The notes beneath the pieces are model-generated. The model was given only the letters and a program-made list of their open reading frames with translations, searched no databases and was not told the origin of the DNA. A program made the position numbers and the translations under genes. Positions 52,648 through 61,237 of a stretch of 64,000 nucleotides of DNA are shown one piece after another. The stretch comes from HXMU1420-13 sp024742815. GTDB taxonomy: Bacteria; Bacteroidota; Rhodothermia; Balneolales; Balneolaceae. The stretch lies in NCBI GenBank assembly GCA_024742815.1, contig JANSXX010000010.1:1-64000 (forward strand), given 5' to 3'. Numbering within the stretch: the stretch's first letter is position 1; the number at the start of each line of letters is the position of its first letter.

Positions 52648-53247
52648 CTAGGCGTAATCTCGAATAATTTGCCCGGTATTCGCACCAAATATACTTTTCA
52701 GATAAGCATTGATAACTCGCGAAGTAGCTATCGGGTTATGTCCCGGGAAATAATCCTGATACTTCTCATAAGCATCTTCAACTACACCGAGCGAAACCGC
52801 ATTTATTCGTGCATTGGATAACTCCAAGGCTACCGCCTTCACAAAACTATGAATTGCCCCATTAACCATTGCGGCACTCGTGGTGTTAAGTACAGGATGA
52901 TCGGCTAAAATTCCTGTAGATAATGTAAATGAACCACCTTTGTTGATGCAATTTTTGCCAATGCGAACTAGATTTACCTGCCCCATTAATTTGCTACGAA
53001 TTCCAACATAGAAATCCTTTTCGGTAAGCTCAGAAAACGGAGCCCATTTTGCTTCTCCTGCAATCGAAACAACGGCATCTGTCTTAGCAATCTGCGTATA
53101 CATCTCTTGGATGGATTGCTCACTCTCAATATCTACAATTATATCCCCAGAGTTTCGTCCGGCCGTAATAACTTCATGCTTTTCTTGTAAGGCATCGACA
53201 ACTCGGTTTCCAATGGTTCCATGACCACCGATAATGAGAATCTTCAT
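52648..53247 (-). CDS. Short SDR-like NAD(P)-binding protein
   Basis: A 199-residue Rossmann protein with GGHGTIGNRVV at residues 8-18, an SIAGEAKW segment and a LSTGILADHPV strand. The classical YxxxK catalytic pair is replaced by the helix SAAMVNGAIHSFVKAVALE. This is a recognised feature of a family of about 200-residue short-chain dehydrogenase-like proteins rather than an isolated loss. The substrate is unknown. It begins 1 bp after the lipase stop codon. Confidence 0.82.
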   Translation of the reverse strand: MKILIIGGHGTIGNRVVDALQEKHEVITAGRNSGDIIVDIESEQSIQEMYTQIAKTDAVVSIAGEAKWAPFSELTEKDFYVGIRSKLMGQVNLVRIGKNCINKGGSFTLSTGILADHPVLNTTSAAMVNGAIHSFVKAVALELSNARINAVSLGVVEDAYEKYQDYFPGHNPIATSRVINAYLKSIFGANTGQIIRDYA

Positions 53248-53248
53248 A

Positions 53249-54097
53249 TTAAAAACCCTTTTTGTGCAGATTGTCGATAACCCCGGTCCAAAACTTGAAG
53301 TAAATAGGTTTCGCTTCTTTCCAGACCTGCACGTTTATTTGGTTGAGATGCGAGAGGTTAACACAACCTAAGTAAGTTCCCCATTTAGCGCTTTCCACCG
53401 ATACAAAGGAATCATTTTCACCCTCGCGTTCAAAAATCTGTGAATTCTGAAATTTAAAGATCGGATTTAGTGGATAGTTAGTTCCTTTACCTACACTTGC
53501 CGAATATGAAAAAATAGGTACTTCAGGATTGTCTGGAGTTTCCTTATTAAAACAATCGTTTATGTAGCCAATGGTGAGTTGCTCTACAGAGCCGATGGCA
53601 TTACTTTTTTCTTTCGGATAAACATTATTGCCAAACCAATCTACCACCTCACTTAACCGTTCGGTTAGAATTTCTGGTGTTTTCAGCACTAAATCGGCCA
53701 AATAAGTGCCATGATGTGGCGTAGCGACTGTTGTTAACGAAGCTATGCGATCCGAAATATCGAGATGACACAGAGCATGACGCATATCCAAGCCACCCAT
53801 GCTATGCGCTACAACATTCACTTTTTCATAGCCATTTTCGTCACATACTTGTCGGATTAATCGAACCCAGTTTTTTGCCCGGGTTTCAATCGAAGCGTAT
53901 GGTACTACATTAGGAGCGAATGCAATAATGCCATGTTCGCGCATCAACATACAAGGGTCGTGCAAAGGAGAGGGCTTTACAAGCGCCCCGATGGCCCCAA
54001 ATCCATGACATAAAAACACAGGATATTTGGTGTTTAAAATGGGAGGCTGAGGAAATTCGATCAGCTGGAAACGTTTAAGAAGTGAACTCTCTGCCAT
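53249..54097 (-). CDS. Alpha/beta hydrolase, lipase/esterase-like
   Basis: A 282-residue hydrolase without a clear signal peptide. The oxyanion region is YPVFLCHGFGAIG (residues 25-37), the nucleophile Ser99 is in VVAHSMGGLD, and an Asp in ENDSFVSVESAKWG and His in NLSHLNQINVQ complete the triad. This pattern is close to triacylglycerol lipases of the bacterial lipase type. It lies between an unknown secreted protein gene and the SDR gene. Confidence 0.85.
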   Translation of the reverse strand: MAESSLLKRFQLIEFPQPPILNTKYPVFLCHGFGAIGALVKPSPLHDPCMLMREHGIIAFAPNVVPYASIETRAKNWVRLIRQVCDENGYEKVNVVAHSMGGLDMRHALCHLDISDRIASLTTVATPHHGTYLADLVLKTPEILTERLSEVVDWFGNNVYPKEKSNAIGSVEQLTIGYINDCFNKETPDNPEVPIFSYSASVGKGTNYPLNPIFKFQNSQIFEREGENDSFVSVESAKWGTYLGCVNLSHLNQINVQVWKEAKPIYFKFWTGVIDNLHKKGF

Positions 54098-54103
54098 GAT
54101 CTC

Positions 54104-54508
54104 TCAATTATTATTTGTGGTAATTCGAATAGTTCGCCAGACGGTATCATTATACAAAATATGAATATGCATGTCTTCGTCAGGGAAATAAATCTTAGCC
54201 GGAACTTCTAATCCATAGGGAGAAATTGCTTTCTGAAGCCGAAGATGAAAAGATGTTTTTGAAAACCCTTCAGGAACATTCATTCGATAAATCTTACGCG
54301 AAAAACTAGTATCAATCGCTAAGGCTTGGCTTCGGTATTGGGAACGAGTTATGCCGTAATCCGAGAAAGCAAGTTCAATCAAAGAATCTACTTCAGCTTC
54401 GGTTGTCACTGTTTGAACCTTAATTGGCGGAGCCGTTGCTAACAATATGGTTGACATTACACATGCCAAAAATAGTAGTATGGTTAAAATGAGTCGGCTT
54501 TTGATCAT
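54104..54508 (-). CDS. Unknown protein with N-terminal membrane helix
   Basis: A 134-residue protein: one N-terminal hydrophobic helix (LILTILLFLACVMSTILLAT, about 5-24), which is a signal peptide or anchor, then a mixed alpha/beta domain facing the periplasm. No family is recognised. It sits between coaBC and the lipase gene with 6-bp gaps on both sides, so it is part of that operon. Confidence 0.68.
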   Translation of the reverse strand: MIKSRLILTILLFLACVMSTILLATAPPIKVQTVTTEAEVDSLIELAFSDYGITRSQYRSQALAIDTSFSRKIYRMNVPEGFSKTSFHLRLQKAISPYGLEVPAKIYFPDEDMHIHILYNDTVWRTIRITTNNN

Positions 54509-54514
54509 CCGATT

Positions 54515-55708
54515 TTAAACTGATCGTACAATTACATTCAATACTTGTTCTGCAACTTCATTTTTAGAGCCACTAAATGTGTGATCACTCGAAGTGTTCA
54601 ATAAATGTACAGTATTTGTATCACTCTCAAAACCGGAAGCTTTTTCGGTTAAGGAATTTGCGACGATCCAGTCGGCATTCTTCTTTTTTAACTTTCGATG
54701 AGCATTTTCGAGCAGATGTTCGGTTTCCATCGCAAAACCAATAAGTGTTTGGTGCTTGGGCTTACGTTCACCCAGCCATGCAAGAATATCTATTGTGCTC
54801 TTTAGCTTGATATCTGACTCACCCTGATCTTTCTTCACTTTGTGATCATACACTTCAACAGGAGTAAAATCAGATACAGCGGCGGCCATGATTATCATAT
54901 CAGCCTCAGCATACTGCTGAACGGCTTTAAATAAATCTGCCGCGCTTAAAATCGAAATTTTGTGAATATCATCGGGAAGGGGAATTGATACCGGTCCGTG
55001 AATTAAGGTTACATCAGCTCCTAATCGTTGTGCTGCCTTCGCCATCGCCACACCCATTTTTCCCGAACTCGGGTTGGAAATAAATCGAACAGGATCGATG
55101 TGTTCTCGGGTTGGGCCGGCAGTAACAATCACTTTTTTTCCTTCAAGTGGGCCTTGAATTGTGCCAATTATTTCACTGGATTTATCGAGAATGGAATCAA
55201 ATTCCGGGAGTCTTCCTTTACCTTCAATGCCGCTTGCCAAAAAACCAGATTCCGGTTCCAAAATGTGATATCCAAAATCTTGTACACGCTTCAAATTCTG
55301 TTCAACAGAAGGAGAATCATACATTTCGCCATCCATGGTGGGACAGATTAGAAGGGGACAGCGAGCAGCCAGCACTGTTGCAGTAAGCATATTGTCCGAA
55401 ATACCATTGGCAATTTTAGCAAGTGTATTTCCGGTGCAGGGAGCAATAACAAACAAATCGGCCCATTCGCCCCAATAAATATGACGTGTCCATTCATCAG
55501 CACCTGCTTCTTCGGGGAAAATTTCGACGGCAACATCATGGCCGGAGAGGGAAGCAAAAGTTTCTAAACCAACAAAGCGGGTAGCCGATGGGGTCATGGT
55601 AACCCTTACTTCAGCTCCCGCTTTTTGATATTCTCTAAGTAAAAAGACAGCTTTGTAAGCTGCGATTCCTCCGGTAACACCAAGAACTATGCGTTTCCCG
55701 GAGAGCAT
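54515..55708 (-). CDS. coaBC: Phosphopantothenoylcysteine decarboxylase/synthetase CoaBC
   Basis: A 397-residue bifunctional enzyme. The N-terminal flavoprotein decarboxylase (CoaC) has GVTGGIAAYKAV and the TMTPSATRFV and PTMDGEMY loops; the C-terminal synthetase (CoaB) has VTAGPTREHIDPVRFISNPSSGKMG near residues 195-220 and the KIKK-type end. It adds cysteine to phosphopantothenate and removes the carboxyl group on the way to CoA. It follows the omega subunit gene by 3 bp, an arrangement seen widely. Confidence 0.95.
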   Translation of the reverse strand: MLSGKRIVLGVTGGIAAYKAVFLLREYQKAGAEVRVTMTPSATRFVGLETFASLSGHDVAVEIFPEEAGADEWTRHIYWGEWADLFVIAPCTGNTLAKIANGISDNMLTATVLAARCPLLICPTMDGEMYDSPSVEQNLKRVQDFGYHILEPESGFLASGIEGKGRLPEFDSILDKSSEIIGTIQGPLEGKKVIVTAGPTREHIDPVRFISNPSSGKMGVAMAKAAQRLGADVTLIHGPVSIPLPDDIHKISILSAADLFKAVQQYAEADMIIMAAAVSDFTPVEVYDHKVKKDQGESDIKLKSTIDILAWLGERKPKHQTLIGFAMETEHLLENAHRKLKKKNADWIVANSLTEKASGFESDTNTVHLLNTSSDHTFSGSKNEVAEQVLNVIVRSV

Positions 55709-55711
55709 GAA

Positions 55712-56002
55712 TTAGTCTACTTCAGGCTTTCGGTAGTAAATCTCATCGTTTTCCATTTCTGCAATGGCGCGACGAGTAGCATGTGGAAGTTTTTCAAATG
55801 CTTTTGAGATTTGCTCTTGCTCTTCGTTGAACGAAAATTCGTCATCATCTTCGAAGCCTTCGAAGTATTGTAGTTTCTCGTCTAATTCTAATTTTTCCTG
55901 AGCAGCAATCTGACGAGCTCTCTTTGCCATGATCACCAACAATTCATACTTATTGCCGGTTACTTCTTTTAATTTTTCAATGTCGAGTGTTTGGATAGAC
56001 AT
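55712..56002 (-). CDS. rpoZ: RNA polymerase omega-like subunit (RpoZ family)
   Basis: A 96-residue protein of the Bacteroidota omega type. The central KYELLVIMAKRARQIAAQEK helix (residues 18-37) is the RpoZ core, and the rest is acidic. Omega supports assembly of RNA polymerase. The position between gmk and coaBC is the usual one for rpoZ, which strengthens the call. Confidence 0.88.
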   Translation of the reverse strand: MSIQTLDIEKLKEVTGNKYELLVIMAKRARQIAAQEKLELDEKLQYFEGFEDDDEFSFNEEQEQISKAFEKLPHATRRAIAEMENDEIYYRKPEVD

Positions 56003-56010
56003 AGATGTAG

Positions 56011-56580
56011 TTATGAATTCATAAAATCTGTTACAGCTTCCTTCACCTGTGCGTAGGCTGTGTCCAGATCGTCATTAATAATTATCCGATCAAACTGATC
56101 AGCATATTCAAGTTCTTCTTTCGCGCGCTCGAGCCTAAGCTGTAATGTTTCTTCCGATTCTGTGCCTCGGGCTATCAGGCGCTGCTTTAACACTTCAAAA
56201 GAGGGCGGTTTGATGAACAATCCCAAACTTTCACCCCCATAAATACGCTTCACGTTCAGCGCACCTTTTATTTCAATGTCAAGCAGAATAAAATAGCCTG
56301 AATTCAGCTTTTTATCAACCTCTGAACGTAATGTTCCGTAGCGAGTTCCACCGTAGAATTCTTCCCATTCCAGAAAGGCTTTTTCTTCAATTAATTCATC
56401 AAATTTAGGACGTGGTAAAAAATGATAATGAATGCCATCTACTTCGCCTTCTCTGGGTGCGCGAGTGGTTGCCGATACGGAAAATTTCAGATTATCGAAA
56501 TCCTGAAAAAGGCGTTTTGCTATTGTACTTTTACCACCGCCACTTGGCGCAACCAGAATAATAACTTTCCCTTTTTTCAT
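56011..56580 (-). CDS. gmk: Guanylate kinase
   Basis: A 189-residue enzyme that phosphorylates GMP to GDP. The P-loop is APSGGGKST (residues 11-19), and the GMP-binding region is SATTRAPREGEVDGIHYHF. The C-terminal lid region (about 130-160) and length are standard. It lies 28 bp after yicC and 8 bp before rpoZ in a conserved gene order. Confidence 0.96.
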   Translation of the reverse strand: MKKGKVIILVAPSGGGKSTIAKRLFQDFDNLKFSVSATTRAPREGEVDGIHYHFLPRPKFDELIEEKAFLEWEEFYGGTRYGTLRSEVDKKLNSGYFILLDIEIKGALNVKRIYGGESLGLFIKPPSFEVLKQRLIARGTESEETLQLRLERAKEELEYADQFDRIIINDDLDTAYAQVKEAVTDFMNS

Positions 56581-56608
56581 TGCTCACCCCTCAAATCTCA
56601 AAGCTCGT

Positions 56609-57490
56609 TTATTCCACATTCTGAACTTGCTCTCTGATCTGCTCCAGCATTTCTTTTGCTTTTACAACATGATGTGCAATCTCAGAATCATTAGCCTTTG
56701 AACCGATAGTATTTAATTCTCTATTGATCTCCTGAGTTAAGAAATTAAGTCTGCGACCAGCAGGTTCGGGCTGTTCAATAGCTTCAACAAAAAACTTTAG
56801 ATGCGCGCGCAACCGAACTGTTTCCTCAGTGATATCCATTTTATCTGCTAAAATAGCCACTTCCATTTCAAGGCGTTCTTCATCAATATTTTCGTCCTCA
56901 ACCAATTGCTTAATTCGCTCATGCAGCTTGACTCGAACTTCTTCTGCACGACCTTCCGTAATGGTTAAGATTTCTCCAACCGCATCGTCTATACTTGCAA
57001 TGCGTGATAATAAGTCCTTTCGAAGCTGACCGCCTTCCTGATTTCTCATTTGCATCAAGTTTCCAATGGCGTTGTGAGTTGCCTCAATAACTAGTTGCCA
57101 TTTTTGGTTGATCGATTCCTCATCATCTTGTTGAGAAACAAATACATCACCAAAATTTAAAATACTTTTTATACTGATGGGTTCATCAATTCCTGCAGCT
57201 TCACGAACTTCATTCAATACCCGCGCATAAGTACGAACTTTGTCTTCATCAACTTTGATGTTTGGTTCGGTATTATCTTGCTGAGTAAGATTTACAGACA
57301 CATTTAATTTTCCGCGATTAACACTTTTTTGGAATAGTTCTTTGAGCGCTAATTCTTTGTGCTGTAATACTTGTGGCAAACGAATACTTACATCCAGATA
57401 TCGGCTATTCAAAGTTTTTATTTCTACAGTGGCGTTGAGGCCGTTTCCAGCAGCCTCACCTCGCCCAAAACCGGTCATTGAGATAATCAT
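56609..57490 (-). CDS. yicC: YicC-family endoribonuclease
   Basis: A 293-residue protein beginning with the typical MTGFGRGEAAG and ending with the DUF1732 half (MEVAILADKMDITEETVRLRAHLKFF, LNFLTQEINRELNTIGSKA in pieces). YicC proteins are endoribonucleases involved in RNA decay in other bacteria. It is the first gene of the minus-strand run, diverging from the carbamoyltransferase gene. Confidence 0.93.
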   Translation of the reverse strand: MIISMTGFGRGEAAGNGLNATVEIKTLNSRYLDVSIRLPQVLQHKELALKELFQKSVNRGKLNVSVNLTQQDNTEPNIKVDEDKVRTYARVLNEVREAAGIDEPISIKSILNFGDVFVSQQDDEESINQKWQLVIEATHNAIGNLMQMRNQEGGQLRKDLLSRIASIDDAVGEILTITEGRAEEVRVKLHERIKQLVEDENIDEERLEMEVAILADKMDITEETVRLRAHLKFFVEAIEQPEPAGRRLNFLTQEINRELNTIGSKANDSEIAHHVVKAKEMLEQIREQVQNVE

Positions 57491-57562
57491 GTATCTTGAT
57501 TGATAGTGAAAAATAATAGACTTGGAAGGTACGGAACTAAGCAGGCAATAAAAACAAAGTGG

Positions 57563-57592
57563 TTGGGAGAAGTTTTGGTTTTACTATCTTTG
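57563..57592 (+). promoter_or_regulatory. Bacteroidetes-type promoter of the carbamoyltransferase operon
   Basis: TTG (57563-57565), exactly 19 bp, then TATCTTTG (57585-57592) matches the TTG-N19-TAnnTTTG consensus. The ATG at 57611 is 18 bp further, which supports that start over the upstream in-frame codon at 57500. Confidence 0.75.
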
Positions 57593-57610
57593 GACAACTT
57601 CATCTACTCT

Positions 57611-59455
57611 ATGAATATACTCGGAATTTCGGCTTTTTATCACGATTCAGCTGCCTGCTTGGTGCAAGATGGCCGTATCGTTGCGGCTGCTCAAGAAGAG
57701 CGTTTTACTCGAAAAAAACACGATGCCAATTTCCCGGTTGAAGCCACTAAATATTGCCTTGAACTGTCAGGTTTATCCATCGATGAATTAGACGCCATTG
57801 TATTCTATGACAAACCCTTTTTGAAGTTCGAACGTCTACTTGAAACTTATTTATCGTTTGCTCCAAAGGGTGCTCGCTCGTTTATCACCGCAATGCCCGT
57901 GTGGTTAAAAGAGAAAATGTTCCTCAAAAAACTCATTTACGATGAGTTGAAAAAAGTGGGTAATTACTCAAAACCTGATGTTAATTTGTTGTTTCCGGAA
58001 CATCACTTGAGTCATGCTGCGAGTGCGTTTTATCCTTCCCCTTTTGAAGATGCTGCCATTTTAACGATTGATGGAGTAGGGGAATGGGCAACAGCTACAA
58101 TCTGCCACGGTAAGGGTCAAGAAATCAAATTATTGCGCGAATTAAAGTTTCCGCATTCATTAGGGCTACTGTATTCGGCGTTTACGTACTTTCTTGGTTT
58201 TAAAGTTAATTCAGGCGAATACAAACTGATGGGTTTGGCACCTTATGGAAATCCAGAATCGGAATTAGTTGCTGATTACATCGAGAAAATAAAATCTACG
58301 CTGGTAGATATTCGCGAAGATGGCTCGATTTGGTTAAATCAGGATTATTTTAGCTACGCAACCGGACTTAGAATGACCAACGAGCGTAAATGGGAAGATT
58401 TGTTTGGATTTGCCCGAAGGGAAGGTGAAGCTGATCTATTACAACACGAAGCAGATCTGGCTTTGGCAATCCAAAAAGTCACAGAAGAAGTGGTTTTAAA
58501 AATGGCTTCGCATGCGCGTGAACTTACCGGATCAAAGAATATTTGCCTCGCCGGGGGTGTTGCTTTGAACTGTGTTGCCAACGGAAAGCTTCAAAACGAA
58601 GAAATTTTTGAGAATCTTTATAACCAACCAGCAGCCGGTGATGCAGGTGGAGCCGTTGGTGCAGCACTTGCGGCTTATTATTTATATTTTGATGGAGATC
58701 GAAAACCGGAATCTCCTGATTCGATGCAAGGTGCTTATCTCGGACCTGAGTATTTACCCATTGATATTGAACGTGCAGTAAGAAAGTTTAAGCCTGTTTA
58801 TCAGGAATATGTTGATCAGGAGCTATTTGATAAAACTGCGGAGCTTCTGGATCAGGGAAATGTGGTTGGTTGGTTTCAGGGTAGGATGGAGTTTGGACCG
58901 CGAGCGTTAGGAGGTCGTAGTATAATTGCCGATCCTCGCCGTATCGATATGCAAAAAAAGCTGAATCTGAAGATCAAATACAGAGAGTCTTTCCGACCGT
59001 TTGCACCCTCCGTGTTAGCTGAAGATGCGGCTGAGTATTTCGAAATGAAATCGGATTCACCCTATATGCTTTTGGTACAACCGGTTGTCGAAAATAGACG
59101 AAAAACGGTACCAAAAGGCTATCATTCTTTGCCACTTCGCGAAAAATTAGCAATAGAACGGTCAGACCTTCCGGCAATTACTCATATTGATTTTTCGGCT
59201 CGAGTTCAAACGGTGCATAAAGAAACGAATCCGCGTTATTGGGAGATGATTCAGGCATTTAAGAAGCGAACCGGCTATGGATTAGTAGTAAATACAAGCT
59301 TCAATGTGCGTGGCGAACCCATTGTTTGTACTCCTGAGGATGCCTATCGTTGTTTTATGAATACCGAGATGGATTATTTGGTGATGGGTAATTACGTTTA
59401 CGCCAAATCTGATCAACCCGAATGGGAACAGAAACTGGGATTTGAAAAGGATTAA
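57611..59455 (+). CDS. NodU/CmcH-family carbamoyltransferase
   Basis: A 614-residue enzyme from the ATG at 57611, chosen because it begins the conserved MNILGISAFYHDSAACLV sequence and follows a promoter. The N-terminal Kae1-like domain (HHLSHAASAF near residue 135, NSGEYKLMGLAPYG near 205, LAGGVALNC near 310) and the C-terminal YrdC-like domain (GRMEFGPRALGGRSI near 425, NTSFNVRGEP near 560) are complete. Such enzymes transfer carbamoyl from carbamoyl phosphate to sugars or natural products. Two small membrane protein genes follow in an operon also found in many other genomes. Confidence 0.92.
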   Translation: MNILGISAFYHDSAACLVQDGRIVAAAQEERFTRKKHDANFPVEATKYCLELSGLSIDELDAIVFYDKPFLKFERLLETYLSFAPKGARSFITAMPVWLKEKMFLKKLIYDELKKVGNYSKPDVNLLFPEHHLSHAASAFYPSPFEDAAILTIDGVGEWATATICHGKGQEIKLLRELKFPHSLGLLYSAFTYFLGFKVNSGEYKLMGLAPYGNPESELVADYIEKIKSTLVDIREDGSIWLNQDYFSYATGLRMTNERKWEDLFGFARREGEADLLQHEADLALAIQKVTEEVVLKMASHARELTGSKNICLAGGVALNCVANGKLQNEEIFENLYNQPAAGDAGGAVGAALAAYYLYFDGDRKPESPDSMQGAYLGPEYLPIDIERAVRKFKPVYQEYVDQELFDKTAELLDQGNVVGWFQGRMEFGPRALGGRSIIADPRRIDMQKKLNLKIKYRESFRPFAPSVLAEDAAEYFEMKSDSPYMLLVQPVVENRRKTVPKGYHSLPLREKLAIERSDLPAITHIDFSARVQTVHKETNPRYWEMIQAFKKRTGYGLVVNTSFNVRGEPIVCTPEDAYRCFMNTEMDYLVMGNYVYAKSDQPEWEQKLGFEKD

Positions 59456-59457
59456 TT

Positions 59458-59511
59458 GAGTGACTGAGTTACAAAGATACAGAGTGACAAAGATATCGAG
59501 TTACAGAGTCA
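59458..59511 (+). repeat. Degenerate short tandem repeat after the carbamoyltransferase gene
   Basis: A run of GAGTGAC/GAGTTAC words alternating with AAAGATA or CAGA, about 16-bp period, in the 151-bp gap before the next gene. It begins 2 bp after the stop codon. Nothing suggests function. Confidence 0.5.
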
Positions 59512-59606
59512 TACTGTGGCTGCCACCGAAGGATTAACATTTTTATTAAACATTCAATGGAACACTAGATACCTTACTTTTGGAATTTAGTGGCGAAAAT
59601 AGAAAT

Positions 59607-59756
59607 ATGGATTTATTAAAAGACTTATGGGGCTTTATGAAAGAGCGGAAGAAATTCTGGCTGGCCCCTGTAATCGTGGTATTACTACTTCTCGGATTTT
59701 TGATTGTAATTGGTGGTGGATCATCTATCGCGCCGTTTATTTACACCTTATTTTAA
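59607..59756 (+). CDS. DUF5989-family small membrane protein
   Basis: A 49-residue protein that is easy to miss because of its length. It has a charged N-terminus (MDLLKDLWGFMKERKKFWL), one transmembrane helix (PVIVVLLLLGFLIVIGG type, about 21-38) and a short end, APFIYTLF. This is the typical form of DUF5989 proteins, which are found next to carbamoyltransferase and SxtJ genes. It lies 6 bp before the sxtJ-like gene. Function is unknown. Confidence 0.8.
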   Translation: MDLLKDLWGFMKERKKFWLAPVIVVLLLLGFLIVIGGGSSIAPFIYTLF

Positions 59757-59762
59757 AATCGG

Positions 59763-60152
59763 ATGCTTCCCAAACGCGATTTTAATTTCATAAAGACCGA
59801 TCCGGAAACTCCCAAAACACAATTGGTGATTGTGGTGGGGTTGCTTGTTATCGCAGCTATTTTCGATAACGAGTATATCGCTTATGCTTCATTATTTATT
59901 GGTCTGATTTGTCTGATCATTCCAATCGCAGGCCATGGAATTGTTTGGGGATGGTATAAACTGGCAGAAATATTATCGCGGATTGTAAACCCCATTGTTC
60001 TTGGGTTACTGTATTTCTTGTTCATCACTCCCATCGCATTGATGTTCAGATTATTCGGAAACGATCCCCTTGATCTCAAAAAACCCAGAGGGAGTGTTTT
60101 CGATTTTCACGAGAAAGTCTACACTAAAAAGGACCTCGAAAAACCGTGGTAG
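59763..60152 (+). CDS. SxtJ-family membrane protein
   Basis: A 129-residue protein with three hydrophobic helices (LVIVVGLLVIAAIF, YASLFIGLICLIIPIAGHGIVWGW, PIVLGLLYFLFITPIALMFRLF) and a polar end (NDPLDLKKPRGS). The helix pattern and neighbours match the SxtJ group, named from the saxitoxin gene cluster although its members are widespread and not tied to toxin production. It is the third gene of the carbamoyltransferase operon. Confidence 0.82.
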   Translation: MLPKRDFNFIKTDPETPKTQLVIVVGLLVIAAIFDNEYIAYASLFIGLICLIIPIAGHGIVWGWYKLAEILSRIVNPIVLGLLYFLFITPIALMFRLFGNDPLDLKKPRGSVFDFHEKVYTKKDLEKPW

Positions 60153-60220
60153 CTTTTTCAGGCAATAAATGAAATGAAAAATACTAAATCGTATTGGTCT
60201 TTTTTTGATTCGATACCGTT

Positions 60221-60661
60221 CTACTTATCGAGCCATCTGCGATGATAATTAATCTGCCCGAGGTGATAAGTAAGGTGGCCATAAAGATGAAGAATAAACC
60301 ATTCGGTAGTAACTTCCCCAAAAGCTTTCACGGGAAAGAGTTCATCGAGCTGCTCTTCAGTGATAACTGCTAAGGTATCAGTTATAGCTTTTTCTGCTGC
60401 TTCTAAGTCATCTAATAATTCCTGTCGGCTTACTTTTCCACTAAACTCGAAATCACGATCACGTTCATAATCAGTTCCACCTAAAATGGTGCCAAAAAAG
60501 TGCTGCAAGTTCCCTGAAATGTGCAGACTTAAATTCCCAGCACTGTTATTTATACCATCCGAAGTAACCCAAAGTGCATCTTCAGATTTATAGGCCGCAA
60601 TTTCTTCTTTTACATTGGTGAGTTCACGCTGGTAAAGGTGGGACAGATGTCGAGTTAACAT
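60221..60661 (-). CDS. DinB-superfamily (DUF1572-like) protein
   Basis: A 146-residue four-helix bundle protein of the DinB/YfiT type. Likely metal ligands are His in NLSLHISGNLQHFFG near residue 47 and two His in LHLYGHLTYHLGQINYHRR near the end. Related proteins use thiol cofactors (such as bacillithiol) for transfer reactions, but the partner here is unknown. It follows msrB by 118 bp, a gap that contains two inverted repeats. Confidence 0.82.
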   Translation of the reverse strand: MLTRHLSHLYQRELTNVKEEIAAYKSEDALWVTSDGINNSAGNLSLHISGNLQHFFGTILGGTDYERDRDFEFSGKVSRQELLDDLEAAEKAITDTLAVITEEQLDELFPVKAFGEVTTEWFILHLYGHLTYHLGQINYHRRWLDK

Positions 60662-60686
60662 GATAGCTGTTTCTTTTTGAGTTGCT

Positions 60687-60746
60687 AACTAAAGTAACAA
60701 AACTTTTTTAGTTGGTAAGTGTGGACATTTCGCGATATGCCCACAC
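60687..60746. promoter_or_regulatory. Two inverted repeats between msrB and the DinB-like gene
   Basis: AACTAAA (60687-60693) and TTTAGTT (60707-60713) form one pair. The second is a 28-bp near-palindrome (60719-60746) with outer arms GTGTGG/CCACAC, inner CAT/ATG, and a TCGCGA centre; 12 of 14 positions pair. There is no T-run after it on the minus strand, so an operator for the DinB-like gene is as likely as a terminator for msrB. Confidence 0.5.
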
Positions 60747-60779
60747 ACCTAGATACAAATACTCAAATCAGTGAAAGGG

Positions 60780-61232
60780 TTACACTTCTTCCTTAACCTT
60801 TTGTAGACTTAGTGCATTGGTACAATATCGAAGTCCTGAAGGCTCCGGTCCATCCGGAAAAACATGACCCAAGTGTGCATCGCAGGTATTACACAGAATT
60901 TCTACCCGAGTCATTCCGTGTGAGTGATCAGCTTCGTAAGCCACGGCATTTTCTTTGACCGGTTGACCAAAAGATGGCCATCCTGTTCCACTTTCAAATT
61001 TAGAAGCAGAATCAAAAAGCAGAGTGCCACAACAAACGCATTCATATTTACCGGGCTCAAAACGGCTACACATTTCATTCGAGAAAGGACGTTCAGTGCC
61101 TTTAAGACGAGTTATTCGGTACGTTTCCTCAGTAAGCTGTTTCTTCCATTCTTGAGGCGTTTTTTCGACTCTTCGATCTGGTTCGGGATTCCCATTTCGG
61201 GCAAATTTTAATACATCAATCCATTTTAGCAT
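60780..61232 (-). CDS. msrB: Peptide-methionine (R)-S-oxide reductase MsrB
   Basis: A 150-residue repair enzyme that reduces methionine-R-sulfoxide in proteins. The zinc site is Cys65/Cys68 and Cys114/Cys117; the active site is GTGWPSF, HGMTRVEILC, HLGHVFPDGP and the catalytic Cys137 in LRYCTNALSL. There is no signal peptide, so it is cytoplasmic. It lies 5 bp after the DUF1460 gene at the end of a four-gene run. Confidence 0.95.
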   Translation of the reverse strand: MLKWIDVLKFARNGNPEPDRRVEKTPQEWKKQLTEETYRITRLKGTERPFSNEMCSRFEPGKYECVCCGTLLFDSASKFESGTGWPSFGQPVKENAVAYEADHSHGMTRVEILCNTCDAHLGHVFPDGPEPSGLRYCTNALSLQKVKEEV

Positions 61233-61237
61233 GATAG

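Noticed and set aside
52648..53247. Loss of the YxxxK catalytic pair in the SDR-like protein as a novelty
   Set aside because: The whole family of short SDR-like proteins of about 200 residues has the same altered helix, so it is not peculiar to this gene.
57500..57610. Upstream start for the carbamoyltransferase
   Set aside because: A consensus promoter lies within this stretch and the family sequence begins at the ATG at 57611.
60180..60206. AATAC/GTATT hairpin followed by T residues after the SxtJ-like gene
   Set aside because: The stem is only 5 bp and AT-rich, too weak to call a terminator with confidence.
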